Positions 27,448 through 36,510 of a stretch of 64,000 nucleotides of DNA are shown one piece after another. Both the position numbers and the translations under genes were made by a program. The stretch comes from Pseudomonas kribbensis (GTDB lineage Bacteria; Pseudomonadota; Gammaproteobacteria; Pseudomonadales; Pseudomonadaceae). Every line of letters begins with the position of its first letter. The first letter of the stretch is position 1. Location: NCBI RefSeq assembly GCF_003352185.1, contig NZ_CP029608.1, positions 186,001 through 250,000 on the forward strand. The letters are read 5' to 3'. The notes under the pieces were generated by a model. The model searched no databases. It saw only the letters and a list, made by a program, of their open reading frames with translations, and was not told where the DNA came from.

Positions 27448-29139
27448 ATGTCTCTTCCTTCGATGCTTCTGCGACCCCTGGCTGCCGGTGTGCTGTTGGT
27501 CGTCGCCGGTTGCGGTGTTTCCTCCAGTCCGGAATCCGCCGCCGTGCCGCCACCGGCACAGCTCCCCTCCAAACCCGTAGCGCAACCAGAGAGGGTCATG
27601 GCCGATCACTCTTTGGCCAAGCGCAGTGCATTGGCGGCGCCGACGGCCAGTTTTGCACCGATGCCGGCCGGGGAAAGTTATCCACAGGACTATCGCGCCG
27701 AGCCGCGCGAACAATACGAAACCCTGGCCGATAACCCGATTCACAGCGTTGCCGAAACGCCCGTCTCGACCTTCAGTGCCGATGTGGACACCGGCGCCTA
27801 CGCCAACGTCCGCCGTCTGCTGAATCAGGGTCGTCTTCCGCCGGAAGGCGCGGTGCGGCTGGAGGAGATGGTCAATTACTTTCCCTATGACTATGCGTTG
27901 CCCAATGACGGATCACCGTTCGGCGTGACCACTGAACTGGCCGCTTCGCCCTGGAACCCGCACACCCGGCTGCTGCGCATCGGTATCAAGGCGTCTGACC
28001 GCGCAGTGGCGGAACTGGCGCCTGCCAATCTGGTGTTTCTGGTGGATGTCTCCGGCTCGATGGACCGTCGCGAAGGGCTGCCGCTGGTCAAAAGCACCCT
28101 GAAGCTGCTGGTCGATCAATTGCGTGAGCAGGACCGTGTATCGCTGGTGGTGTATGCCGGCGAATCCAGAGTGGTGCTGGAACCGACTTCCGGACGGGAA
28201 AAAGCGAAAATTCGCTCAGCCATCGAGCAGTTGACGGCGGGAGGCTCGACCGCTGGTGCTTCCGGCATCGAACTGGCCTACCAAATGGCGCGACAAGCCT
28301 TCATTCCCAAAGGCATCAACCGCATCCTGCTGGCCACCGACGGTGACTTCAACGTCGGCGTCAGCGACTTCGACAGCCTCAAGCAAATGGCTGTGGATAA
28401 ACGCAAGACCGGGATTTCCCTGACCACCCTGGGTTTTGGTGTGGATAACTACAATGAACATCTGATGGAACAACTGGCGGACGCCGGCGACGGCAACTAC
28501 GCCTACATCGACAACCTGCGTGAAGCGCGCAAGGTCTTGGTGGATCAGTTGGGTTCGACCCTCGCCGTGGTGGCGAAAAACGTCAAATTGCAGGTGGAAT
28601 TCAACCCGGCGCAAGTCAGTGAATACCGGCTGCTCGGCTACGAAAACCGCGCACTCAAGCGTGAGGATTTCAGTAATGACAAGGTCGATGCCGGTGAAAT
28701 CGGTGCAGGCCATACGGTGACGGCGCTGTATGAAGTTGTCCCGGCCGGCGAGAAGGGCTGGTTGGAGCCGCTGCGCTACGGTAAGTCGGAGCCGGCTATT
28801 TCCGGGAAAAACGGAGAATTGGCGATGCTGCGTGTGCGATATCAAAAGCCCGAAGGTGGGAAAAGTCTGCTGATCGAGCGGCCGATTGCCAGTCAGGTTG
28901 CGCCCGCCAGTGAAGACCTGCGCTTTGCTGCCGCCGTCGCTGCGTTTTCCCAGCAACTCAAGGATGGCCGCTACACCGGCGATTTCAGCCTCAAGGATAC
29001 CGAAGCGCTGGCCCGAGGTGCCCGTGGCGATGACCGCTTCGGCCTGCGCAACGAATTCGTGCAACTGGTGGAACTGGCGCAGAGCCTGCGGACTGCGACT
29101 GCCTCCAACACGATGCCGACCGAGCGACGGATTGAATAG
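27448..29139 (+). CDS. YfbK-type lipoprotein with von Willebrand factor A domain
   Basis: The 563-residue protein starts with the lipobox VVAGC, then a Pro-rich linker and a conserved N-terminal domain (NPIHSVAETPVSTFSADVDTG). A VWA domain at about residues 190-370 has the metal site DVSGSMD and the later ATDGDFNVG. A YfbK-type C-terminal domain follows (SEYRLLGYENRAL). VWA domains bind protein partners through a metal ion, so this is likely a periplasmic or surface adaptor. The stop shares one base with the sigma-factor start, linking it to regulated transcription. Confidence 0.9.
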   Translation: MSLPSMLLRPLAAGVLLVVAGCGVSSSPESAAVPPPAQLPSKPVAQPERVMADHSLAKRSALAAPTASFAPMPAGESYPQDYRAEPREQYETLADNPIHSVAETPVSTFSADVDTGAYANVRRLLNQGRLPPEGAVRLEEMVNYFPYDYALPNDGSPFGVTTELAASPWNPHTRLLRIGIKASDRAVAELAPANLVFLVDVSGSMDRREGLPLVKSTLKLLVDQLREQDRVSLVVYAGESRVVLEPTSGREKAKIRSAIEQLTAGGSTAGASGIELAYQMARQAFIPKGINRILLATDGDFNVGVSDFDSLKQMAVDKRKTGISLTTLGFGVDNYNEHLMEQLADAGDGNYAYIDNLREARKVLVDQLGSTLAVVAKNVKLQVEFNPAQVSEYRLLGYENRALKREDFSNDKVDAGEIGAGHTVTALYEVVPAGEKGWLEPLRYGKSEPAISGKNGELAMLRVRYQKPEGGKSLLIERPIASQVAPASEDLRFAAAVAAFSQQLKDGRYTGDFSLKDTEALARGARGDDRFGLRNEFVQLVELAQSLRTATASNTMPTERRIE

Positions 29140-29750
29140 TGAGCCGCCTGAAGGGGTTTATCAGTCAGTTGTTTGCCAACGCCGACAGCCTTGAGGCCAG
29201 CAGCGACGAATCGCTGCTGGCCCGATATCGCGAGGGCGACGGCAAGGCGTTCGAGATTTTGTACGCCCGTCATCGCCAGAGCCTGTACCGGTTTCTGCTC
29301 GGGTTGAGTGGCAAGCCGGAGCTGGCCGAAGAGGTGTATCAGGAAACCTGGCTGAGCCTGATCCGCAGCGCCAGTCAGCCACAAGGTCGGGCGACTTTTC
29401 GTACCTGGTTGTTCCAGATTGCGCGCAATCGTCTGATCGATCACTGGCGCAAGCATGGCGCCCATCAGCCGTTGCATGACAGCTACGATGAACAGACCCA
29501 TGCGGTCAGTGACGATGCAAGCGACCCCGAACAACTGCTGAGTCTCAGCCGCGACAGCCTGCGCCTGGACAGCGCGCTGCAAACCCTGCCTGCCGACCAG
29601 CGCGAAGTGTTCCTGCTGCGCGCCCACGGCGACCTCGACCTGGCGCAAATCGCCAGCCTCACCGAAACACCGCTGGAAACCGTCAAGAGCCGCTTGCGCT
29701 ACGCCCAGCACAAACTGCGTCGGCTGCTGGCCGAGGAGGTACTGACATGA
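29139..29750 (+). CDS. ECF-type RNA polymerase sigma factor
   Basis: A 203-residue sigma-70-family protein. Region 2 contains YARHRQSLYRFLLGLSG, EEVYQETWLSL and FRTWLFQIARNRLIDHWRK; region 4 contains LQTLPADQREVFLLRAHGDLD and TPLETVKSRLRYAQHKL. The GTG start at 29139 overlaps the preceding TAG by one base. The next gene overlaps its stop and encodes a membrane protein likely to act as anti-sigma factor. Target promoters are unknown. Confidence 0.9.
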   Translation: MSRLKGFISQLFANADSLEASSDESLLARYREGDGKAFEILYARHRQSLYRFLLGLSGKPELAEEVYQETWLSLIRSASQPQGRATFRTWLFQIARNRLIDHWRKHGAHQPLHDSYDEQTHAVSDDASDPEQLLSLSRDSLRLDSALQTLPADQREVFLLRAHGDLDLAQIASLTETPLETVKSRLRYAQHKLRRLLAEEVLT

Positions 29751-30358
29751 CGGACACCCGCCAGACACCCGAAGAGCAACTGCTCAAACATGTGCGCGAA
29801 CAGCACAACGCCGAACCGCCGGCGCATCTCGATGCGCTAATTCTCGACGCTGCACATCGTCAGGTCTCACCGGCGAAACCAAGTCTGTGGCAGCGTTGGC
29901 TCAAGGTCTGCCAGACACCGCGTTATCAGGTGGCTTTCGCCAGTCTGGTCGGTATCGCGCTGATGCTGTCGCTGGTGAATCGCACCCCGGAACCCGTGGC
30001 TCATTACGATTTCGCCCCAGCCGCCAAACCCGCTGCGCCTCTGGCCCGCAAGGAGGCCATTGAATCCCGGACATTGTCAGCTCCTGCTGGCGCGATGTCC
30101 GCACCTGCGCCTGCACCAATGGCGGAAATGGCCGCGCCGATGCAAAGCGAATCGATCAGCGCCGACAGGGTGGACGAAGCCAAAGTCAGCAAGCGCGCTG
30201 CCGCCCCGGCCAATGGCCTCGACGAGCAACTGCGCGAAGTCCTGCGCCTGCGCGAATCCGGTCAATCACAAGCTGCCGACACCCTGTACAACAATCTGCA
30301 CAAGCGTTACCCAAGCGTGAATCTGGACCTGCGCCTCGAACAAATCCGCCAGAACTGA
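29747..30358 (+). CDS. Probable anti-sigma factor, single-pass membrane protein
   Basis: This 203-residue protein has a soluble N-terminus (EEQLLKHVREQHNAEPPAHLDALIL), one membrane helix (VAFASLVGIALMLSLV, about residues 61-77), an Ala/Pro-rich stretch, and a short C-terminal helix pair (LDEQLREVLRLRESGQ). The overlap with the sigma gene (ATGA) and the perfect GGAGGT site suggest equal production of both. No His-Cys-Cys zinc motif is present, so anti-sigma function rests on position and topology only. Confidence 0.72.
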   Translation: MTDTRQTPEEQLLKHVREQHNAEPPAHLDALILDAAHRQVSPAKPSLWQRWLKVCQTPRYQVAFASLVGIALMLSLVNRTPEPVAHYDFAPAAKPAAPLARKEAIESRTLSAPAGAMSAPAPAPMAEMAAPMQSESISADRVDEAKVSKRAAAPANGLDEQLREVLRLRESGQSQAADTLYNNLHKRYPSVNLDLRLEQIRQN

Positions 30359-30438
30359 CCGGTTGATCATCCAGCCATTTGGCATTGCCCCGCAAAAACG
30401 CGCACTATCGGGGCATTGCCGATGCGCTGGAGGATGCC

Positions 30439-30648
30439 GTGGCCCAAAAAATCGACCGCATCGCCCAAATGCTCAACTGCCCGGTGAAGGGCGAAGAACT
30501 GCGGCGAGCCGTGACCGAGAGTCGCAAGGAGTTTCTTCTGGCCAAACAGGCAGAAGAGGATCTGCAGGAAGACGTTCTTGATGATGAGTGGATCGAGGAC
30601 GACGAAGACGATGATGAATATGACGAGTTTGACTGGACGACGGAGTGA
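30439..30648 (+). CDS. Small acidic protein of unknown function
   Basis: A GTG at 30439 with GGAGG five bases upstream gives 69 residues; the frame is open further upstream without a good start. The N-terminal half is helical and charged ([22 protein letters not shown]). The last 25 residues are almost all Asp/Glu, ending [11 protein letters not shown]. No membrane segment or known domain is visible. It ends just before a bidirectional hairpin terminator shared with the tRNA gene. Confidence 0.65.
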   Translation: MAQKIDRIAQMLNCPVKGEELRRAVTESRKEFLLAKQAEEDLQEDVLDDEWIEDDEDDDEYDEFDWTTE

Positions 30649-30668
30649 GCCGCCAGCCAGCAGGCACA

Positions 30669-30702
30669 AAAAAGCCTCAGACCTTTCGGCCTGAGGCTTT
30701 TT
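30669..30702. terminator. Bidirectional terminator between small acidic gene and tRNA-Arg
   Basis: AAAAAGCCTCAG and CTGAGGCTTTTT are perfect 12-base complements around a 10-base loop, with A-runs and T-runs on both sides. It can stop transcripts from the plus strand gene and from the tRNA on the minus strand. Confidence 0.92.
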
Positions 30703-30714
30703 CGTTTCTGTTCA

Positions 30715-30791
30715 TGGCGCACCAGGCGGGATTCGAACCCACGACCCCTGCCTTCGGAGGGCAGTACTCTATCCAGCTGAGCTACTGGTGC
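30715..30791 (-). tRNA. tRNA-Arg (anticodon CCG)
   Basis: Read on the minus strand, the 77-base gene has acceptor arms GCACCAG and CTGGTGC, a D arm with GCTCAGCTGGATAGAGT, an anticodon stem CTGCC/GGCAG around the loop CTCCGAA (anticodon CCG, codon CGG), a T arm with GGTTCGAATCC, and an encoded CCA end. Confidence 0.97.
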
Positions 30792-30801
30792 AGCGGGCGA
30801 C

Positions 30802-30807
30802 ATCATA
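30802..30807 (-). promoter_or_regulatory. -10 element of the tRNA-Arg promoter
   Basis: On the minus strand TATGAT lies 10 bases before the tRNA 5' end and is followed by a GC-rich discriminator (GTCGCCCGCT), typical of growth-regulated stable-RNA promoters. The -35 element is not clear. Confidence 0.45.
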
Positions 30808-31060
30808 CCTAGGTCGGCTCGGGGCGTCCATGCCGGGTTTTGGCGCTGATTGTCAGTGCGCGTGTCGGTGGAAAACGCTGCATTCCATAAAGCTGTAACG
30901 TCCTGCAAAAGGCTCGCTTGGCGCTTTGGCGGGACTGAACTAAGGTTTCGTTGCGGCGCAGGCTTGTTGCTCGTTGATCTGAAAAGTCCGGCAAAAGCGG
31001 CGTTTTTGTTCTTTTTTTCGAACGACCTATTGTCCTTTACCCCCTTTGATCCTAGGATCC

Positions 31061-31076
31061 GTTTGAGATTTCAAAC
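31061..31076. promoter_or_regulatory. Palindrome in the gabD upstream region
   Basis: GTTTGAGATTTCAAAC is a perfect 6-4-6 inverted repeat about 160 bases before gabD. It lies in a 444-base stretch between the tRNA gene and gabD (30792-31235) in which I see no convincing gene. It may be an operator for gabDT; the binding protein is unknown. Confidence 0.4.
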
Positions 31077-31235
31077 GCTCTTTGATCGGGTGCCGAGCCG
31101 CACGTGTTTGCAACCGTGCACTATTCAGGTGCTTGAGCCCGGTGAATGATTTCCCTGACGGCAGCCTTGCGAGGCGCCTTTCTACAATCATAATTTTGCT
31201 CCGCGCTGGCCGCGGTGCTGTTAAGGAAAGCCGAC

Positions 31236-32678
31236 ATGCAGCTTAAAGACACCCAGTTGTTCCGCCAGCAAGCCTTCATCGATGGCGCTTGGGTCGACGC
31301 GGACAACGGTCAGACGATCAAGGTCAACAACCCGGCCACCGGCGAAATCCTTGGCACCGTGCCGAAGATGGGCGCTGCCGAAACCCGCCGCGCGATTGAA
31401 GCCGCTGACAAAGCGCTGCCGGCCTGGCGTGCACTGACCGCCAAGGAGCGTGCAGGCAAACTGCGTCGCTGGTTCGAGCTGATCATCGAGAACCAGGAAG
31501 ACCTGGCTCGTCTGATGACCCTCGAGCAGGGCAAGCCACTGGCCGAAGCCAAGGGCGAAATCGTCTACGCTGCTTCGTTCATCGAGTGGTTCGCCGAAGA
31601 AGCCAAGCGCATCTACGGCGACGTGATTCCGGGCCACCAGCCTGACAAGCGCCTGATCGTGATCAAGCAGCCAATCGGTGTGACCGCCGCCATCACCCCG
31701 TGGAACTTCCCGGCGGCGATGATTACCCGTAAAGCGGGCCCGGCCCTGGCCGCCGGTTGCACCATGGTGCTCAAGCCTGCTTCGCAAACCCCGTTCTCCG
31801 CTTTCGCCCTGGCCGAACTGGCCCAGCGCGCCGGCATCCCTAAAGGTGTGTTCAGCGTGGTGTCCGGTAGCGCCGGCGACATCGGCAGCGAGCTGACCAG
31901 CAACCCGATCGTGCGCAAGCTGTCCTTCACCGGCTCGACCGAAATCGGTCGTCAGCTGATGTCGGAATGCGCCAAGGACATCAAGAAAGTTTCCCTGGAA
32001 CTGGGCGGCAACGCGCCGTTCATCGTGTTCGACGACGCGGACCTGGATAAGGCCGTCGAAGGCGCGATCATTTCCAAGTACCGCAACAACGGCCAGACCT
32101 GCGTCTGCGCCAACCGTCTGTACATTCAGGACTCGGTCTACGACGCGTTTGCCGAGAAACTGAAAGCGGCAGTCGCCAAGCTGAAGATCGGCAATGGTCT
32201 GGAAGACGGCACCACCACCGGTCCGCTGATCGACGAGAAAGCTGTAGCCAAGGTCCAAGAGCACATCGCCGACGCCGTGGCCAAAGGCGCCACCGTGCTG
32301 GCCGGCGGCAAGCAGATGGAAGGCAACTTCTTCGAACCGACCATCCTGACCAACGTGCCGAAAAATGCTGCAGTGGCCAAGGAAGAAACCTTCGGTCCGC
32401 TGGCGCCGCTGTTCCGCTTCAAAGACGAAGCCGAAGTGATCGCGATGTCGAACGACACCGAGTTCGGTCTGGCTTCGTACTTCTACGCTCGTGACCTGGG
32501 CCGTGTGTTCCGTGTGGCTGAAGCCCTGGAATACGGCATGGTCGGCGTCAACACCGGGCTGATCTCCAACGAAGTCGCGCCATTCGGCGGCATCAAGGCT
32601 TCGGGCCTGGGCCGTGAAGGCTCCAAGTACGGCATTGAAGATTACCTGGAAATCAAATACCTCTGCCTGGGCATCTAA
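31236..32678 (+). CDS. gabD: Succinate-semialdehyde dehydrogenase (NADP+) GabD
   Basis: The 480-residue aldehyde dehydrogenase has the family length and motifs: TPWNFPAAMITRK (cofactor site), FTGSTEIGRQL, the catalytic Glu in LELGGNAPF and the catalytic Cys in NNGQTCVCANR. It oxidises succinate semialdehyde to succinate in GABA breakdown. I use ATG 31236 after AAGGAAAG; a GTG seven codons earlier is in frame. gabT follows after 186 bases. Confidence 0.95.
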   Translation: MQLKDTQLFRQQAFIDGAWVDADNGQTIKVNNPATGEILGTVPKMGAAETRRAIEAADKALPAWRALTAKERAGKLRRWFELIIENQEDLARLMTLEQGKPLAEAKGEIVYAASFIEWFAEEAKRIYGDVIPGHQPDKRLIVIKQPIGVTAAITPWNFPAAMITRKAGPALAAGCTMVLKPASQTPFSAFALAELAQRAGIPKGVFSVVSGSAGDIGSELTSNPIVRKLSFTGSTEIGRQLMSECAKDIKKVSLELGGNAPFIVFDDADLDKAVEGAIISKYRNNGQTCVCANRLYIQDSVYDAFAEKLKAAVAKLKIGNGLEDGTTTGPLIDEKAVAKVQEHIADAVAKGATVLAGGKQMEGNFFEPTILTNVPKNAAVAKEETFGPLAPLFRFKDEAEVIAMSNDTEFGLASYFYARDLGRVFRVAEALEYGMVGVNTGLISNEVAPFGGIKASGLGREGSKYGIEDYLEIKYLCLGI

Positions 32679-32701
32679 GCCTCGGTAGTAGATCGCTGTA
32701 A

Positions 32702-32735
32702 ACGCAAAGGGCACGAGAGCGCTGTCCCTTTGCGT
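32702..32735 (+). terminator. Hairpin between gabD and gabT
   Basis: ACGCAAAGGG and CCCTTTGCGT form a perfect 10-bp stem with a 14-base loop, followed by CGTTT. It lies just after the gabD stop and may be a partial terminator or RNA-stability element that sets the gabD:gabT ratio. Confidence 0.5.
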
Positions 32736-32864
32736 CGTTTCAAACCGGAATTTTCTCTGCGGCCGGGAACGCCGTGGCAGTCGATCATCGCATGCTGCCA
32801 CCGCCGATTCCTCCCGCTTAATCCTTGAACCACGCCGCCCGATGAGCGGTGAATGAGGACTGTA

Positions 32865-34142
32865 ATGAGCAAGACTAACGCTGACTTGATGGCCCGCCGT
32901 ACCGCCGCTGTTCCACGTGGTGTTGGCCAGATTCACCCGATCTTCGCCGAGTCCGCGAAGAACGCGACCGTGACCGACGTTGAAGGTCGCGAGTTCATCG
33001 ACTTCGCCGGCGGTATCGCCGTACTGAACACCGGCCACGTGCACCCGAAAATCATCGCTGCCGTGACCGAACAGCTGAACAAGCTGACTCACACCTGCTT
33101 CCAGGTACTGGCCTACGAGCCGTACGTTGAGCTGTGCGAAAAAATCAACGCTCGCGTACCGGGCGACTTCGCCAAGAAAACCCTGCTGGTGACCACCGGT
33201 TCCGAAGCGGTTGAAAACGCCGTGAAGATCGCCCGTGCTGCCACTGGCCGCGCTGGCGTGATCGCTTTCACCGGCGCTTACCACGGTCGCACCATGATGA
33301 CCCTGGGCCTGACCGGTAAAGTCGTGCCTTACTCGGCCGGCATGGGTCTGATGCCAGGCGGCATCTTCCGCGCGCTGTACCCGAACGAATTGCACGGCGT
33401 GAGCATCGACGACTCGATCGCTTCCATCGAACGCATCTTCAAGAACGACGCCGAGCCGAAAGACATCGCCGCGATCATCATCGAGCCTGTTCAGGGTGAA
33501 GGTGGTTTCTACGTCGCGCCGAAAGAATTCATGAAGCGTCTGCGTGCCCTGTGCGACCAGCACGGCATCCTGCTGATCGCTGACGAAGTGCAGACCGGCG
33601 CTGGCCGTACCGGCACTTTCTTCGCCATGGAACAGATGGGCGTTGCTGCCGACCTGACCACCTTCGCCAAATCCATCGCTGGCGGCTTCCCGCTGGCCGG
33701 TGTCTGCGGCAAGGCCGAATACATGGACGCCATCGCTCCAGGCGGCCTGGGCGGCACCTACGCCGGTAGCCCGATCGCTTGCGCCGCGGCCCTGGCCGTG
33801 ATGGAAGTGTTCGAAGAAGAAAAACTGCTGGATCGCTGCAAGGCTGTCGGCGAGCGTCTGGTTACCGGCCTGAAGGCCATCCAGGCCAAGTACCCGGTGA
33901 TCGGCGAAGTCCGTGCCCTGGGCGCGATGATCGCGGTCGAGCTGTTCGAAAACGGCGACAGCCACAAGCCAAACCCGACTGCCGTAGCAGCGGTGGTGGC
34001 CAAGGCACGCGACAAGGGCCTGATCCTGCTGTCCTGCGGCACCTACGGCAACGTTCTGCGCGTACTGGTTCCGCTGACCTCGCCGGACGAGCAACTGGAC
34101 AAAGGTCTGGCGATCATCGAAGAGTGCTTCTCGGAGCTGTAA
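32865..34142 (+). CDS. gabT: 4-aminobutyrate aminotransferase GabT
   Basis: The 425-residue class III aminotransferase carries the PLP lysine in TTFAKSIAGGFPLAG, the GSEAVENAVKIAR helix, FTGAYHGRT and the DEVQTGAGRTG aspartate motif. It transfers the amino group of GABA to 2-oxoglutarate and supplies GabD with succinate semialdehyde. ATG 32865 follows GAGG at good spacing; ATG 32853 is in frame. A strong terminator follows. Confidence 0.95.
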   Translation: MSKTNADLMARRTAAVPRGVGQIHPIFAESAKNATVTDVEGREFIDFAGGIAVLNTGHVHPKIIAAVTEQLNKLTHTCFQVLAYEPYVELCEKINARVPGDFAKKTLLVTTGSEAVENAVKIARAATGRAGVIAFTGAYHGRTMMTLGLTGKVVPYSAGMGLMPGGIFRALYPNELHGVSIDDSIASIERIFKNDAEPKDIAAIIIEPVQGEGGFYVAPKEFMKRLRALCDQHGILLIADEVQTGAGRTGTFFAMEQMGVAADLTTFAKSIAGGFPLAGVCGKAEYMDAIAPGGLGGTYAGSPIACAAALAVMEVFEEEKLLDRCKAVGERLVTGLKAIQAKYPVIGEVRALGAMIAVELFENGDSHKPNPTAVAAVVAKARDKGLILLSCGTYGNVLRVLVPLTSPDEQLDKGLAIIEECFSEL

Positions 34143-34169
34143 TGCCGGGCACTGTGTGATCGGATCGAC

Positions 34170-34196
34170 AAAAAACCCGCTTCGGCGGGTTTTTTT
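34170..34196 (+). terminator. Terminator after gabT
   Basis: A-run plus ACCCGC, the tetraloop TTCG, then GCGGGT and a run of T: a textbook intrinsic terminator 27 bases after the gabT stop. Confidence 0.95.
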
Positions 34197-34283
34197 ACGC
34201 TTGCTGAAACACATACCCCGCATTCGAGCTGTATCGAAGCGCCAGCATTGGCTAAGGTTCAAGCATTGCTAGGGAGGGCGAGC

Positions 34284-35495
34284 ATGACTGCCGTCGAATT
34301 ACCCGCTGTACCCCGAGTCCTGATTGCCGAGGCCGACCCTTGGTCTCGTGACCTGCTCAAACAGGTTTTGCTCAACGTGCGCTGCGATGCGCGGCTGGAT
34401 CTGTGCGCCGATGGCCAGGAGGCGATGTCTCTGCTCGGCGAAGTCCCCTATGACCTGGCGATCGTCGACTGGGAGTTGCCCGGCGTCGACGGTTTGAACG
34501 TGTTGCGCAGTGTGCGCCAGCGCAAACGCAATCCGCCGTTGCCGTTCATTCTGATGAGCAGCCGCAACGACAGCGCCAGCGTGCGCGAAGCCCTGCCACT
34601 GGCACCCACGGCCTATCTGGCCAAACCCCTGAACATGGAAAGCCTGACCGAGCGTTTGCAGGGGCTGCTGCTCAATGCCGGCCAGGAAGTATTCTGCGAA
34701 GTGCCCGCACTGGCGCCGGGCATGACCCTGTCGGTGTTCCTCGAGCGCCGTCGCGAGCAGGCTGACGGCGCGCCGTTGATGACCGACGTGCAAGTGGCGG
34801 TCAAACGCAGCCTCCACCCCAACGGGCTGGATCTGAAGCTGCTGGAAGAAGAAATCCGCACCGACCCGCAGATCACTGCGGTGTTGATCGCAGCGGCCAA
34901 CAGCGCCGCTCAGCACCACGGCGCGGCGGTGCAGACCCTGGCCCAGGCGCTGCATCGCCTGGGCACCGGGCAAAGCATGAACCTGATTCTTGGCCTGGCC
35001 CTCAAGCGCAGCGCCAGACTCAGCGATCCATGCCTGGCGGACTACGCCGAGCGCTATTGGGGCCTGTCGCTGCACACCGCCGAGTACGCCCGCACCCTGG
35101 CGCGTCTGCTCGATCTGGATCAGGAGCGCTGTTACTGCGCCGGGATGCTCCATCGTCTCGGCGATCTTGCATTGCTGCGTTGTTTGCAGGAGTGGAAGCA
35201 GGCCGGCGGCGAGCTGGATGAACTGGAGGAAGTCGGCGATGCGCTGGCGGAATTCGGTGCGGCGTATGGCTCGGCGTTGCGTACTCGCTGGCGTTTGCCG
35301 CTGGAGTTGCGCGAGCTGATTGCCTCGGTCTACCAGCTCGGTGGCGGGGTGTATTCCCGCGAGGCGCTGGTGATGAACATGGCGGCGCAGATGGCGCGGC
35401 TGACCGAGCACGAGGGCGTCGAGGAGTTAGCGAAGAGCCGCACGGCACGGCTGCTCAAGATCGGCTTGCCGGAGCTGATGCGGATGCGCAAATAG
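34284..35495 (+). CDS. Response regulator with receiver and HDOD domains
   Basis: A 403-residue protein. A receiver domain at about residues 8-130 has the phospho-Asp in IVDWELPGVDG and the Lys in YLAKPL. An HDOD domain at about 175-390 has the helical pattern TDPQITAVLIAAANSAAQ. REC-HDOD proteins are signalling outputs of two-component systems, often linked to motility and c-di-GMP in Pseudomonas. GGAGG before ATG 34284 sets the start. No cognate kinase is adjacent. It converges on the GGDEF gene, which ends 25 bases away. Confidence 0.88.
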   Translation: MTAVELPAVPRVLIAEADPWSRDLLKQVLLNVRCDARLDLCADGQEAMSLLGEVPYDLAIVDWELPGVDGLNVLRSVRQRKRNPPLPFILMSSRNDSASVREALPLAPTAYLAKPLNMESLTERLQGLLLNAGQEVFCEVPALAPGMTLSVFLERRREQADGAPLMTDVQVAVKRSLHPNGLDLKLLEEEIRTDPQITAVLIAAANSAAQHHGAAVQTLAQALHRLGTGQSMNLILGLALKRSARLSDPCLADYAERYWGLSLHTAEYARTLARLLDLDQERCYCAGMLHRLGDLALLRCLQEWKQAGGELDELEEVGDALAEFGAAYGSALRTRWRLPLELRELIASVYQLGGGVYSREALVMNMAAQMARLTEHEGVEELAKSRTARLLKIGLPELMRMRK

Positions 35496-35520
35496 CGCTT
35501 GTCCCGCATCAGCGCGGTGT

Positions 35521-36510
35521 TCAGGCCGAGATGATCCGGTTCTTGCCCTGACGCTTGGCCTCGTACATCGCCGCATCGGCCCGGGCGAACAGGCTGTCGA
35601 GGCTTTCGTCTTCCGGGGTGAGGCTGGTCAGGCCCTGGCTGACGGTGATGCCGAACGTCTGTTCGCCGTGGCTGAAGCTCAATCTCTGGATTTCCTGTTG
35701 CAGCCGCTCGGCCACCTGCATGGCCATGTCCGGCGCGCAGCCCGGAAAAACCGCAGCGAACTCTTCACCGCCAATCCGTCCGAACAGGTCTCCCCGGCGC
35801 AGCGAGGCACGCCCGCATTCGGCGATCCGTTGCAGCACATTGTCGCCCTCTGGGTGACCGTAAGTGTCGTTGATCACCTTGAAGTCATCGATGTCCAGCA
35901 GCAGAAACGCCAGTGGCGCACCCTGCAGGCGGGCCTCTTCAAACTCGCGGTTGGCGCATTCGAAGAAGTGTCGACGGTTGCTGCTCTGGGTCAGCACATC
36001 GGTGGTGGCCAGGCGTTGCAGCTCGGTTTCCATCTGTTTCTTTTCGGTGATGTCCTCGGCGATGCCGACGATGATCACCGGTTGCCCCGGTTCTTCCTGG
36101 CGGTTGATGAAGCATTTGTCGCTGATCCAGCGCACTTGGCCGTCGGCGTCGATGATCCGGTATTCGCGGTCTTCCACGGCGCCCTTGTGCAGCACTTCGG
36201 CGAGGCTGCGTTCGGCGTACTCGAGGTCGTCGGGGTAGATGCTGTCACGCCACTGGTTGTAGTCGGCCAGCAGCAGGGCGGCCGAGCGGCCGAAAATCCG
36301 TTCATAGGCGGGGCTGACGTACAGCACCTGACGTGTTTCCCAATTGAAGGCCCAAAGCACGGCGTTGACGCTGACCAGCAGCGAGCTGAACAACTGTTCG
36401 CGTTCGCTCAGGCGCGCGACTTCGCCCTGGGCGTGCATCAGTGCCATCAGGGTTTGTGCGGCCTCGGGCCACTGGGGAAGGGATGAGTCTTTTTGATTGT
36501 TGTTGACCAT
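35521..36510 (-). CDS. PAS-GGDEF diguanylate cyclase
   Basis: The 329-residue cytoplasmic protein has a PAS domain (about residues 45-160: FNWETRQVLYVSPAYERIFGR and VGIAEDITEKKQ), followed by a GGDEF domain with active-site GGEEF and, five residues before it, RRGD, which fits the RxxD inhibitory site. It should make c-di-GMP and be feedback-inhibited. I use ATG 36510; the frame is open 44 codons upstream without evidence of coding. Confidence 0.9.
   Translation of the reverse strand: MVNNNQKDSSLPQWPEAAQTLMALMHAQGEVARLSEREQLFSSLLVSVNAVLWAFNWETRQVLYVSPAYERIFGRSAALLLADYNQWRDSIYPDDLEYAERSLAEVLHKGAVEDREYRIIDADGQVRWISDKCFINRQEEPGQPVIIVGIAEDITEKKQMETELQRLATTDVLTQSSNRRHFFECANREFEEARLQGAPLAFLLLDIDDFKVINDTYGHPEGDNVLQRIAECGRASLRRGDLFGRIGGEEFAAVFPGCAPDMAMQVAERLQQEIQRLSFSHGEQTFGITVSQGLTSLTPEDESLDSLFARADAAMYEAKRQGKNRIISA

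Noticed and set aside
30850..31149. Plus-strand frame of 99 codons between tRNA-Arg and gabD
   Set aside because: There is no ribosome-binding site, and the translation is irregular (Phe-rich and Arg-rich stretches, with no domain). The region looks regulatory.
31221..34262. Minus-strand frame of 1013 codons opposite gabD and gabT
   Set aside because: Both sense genes are unambiguous enzymes; the antisense frame also runs through the gabD-gabT hairpin and the gabT terminator.
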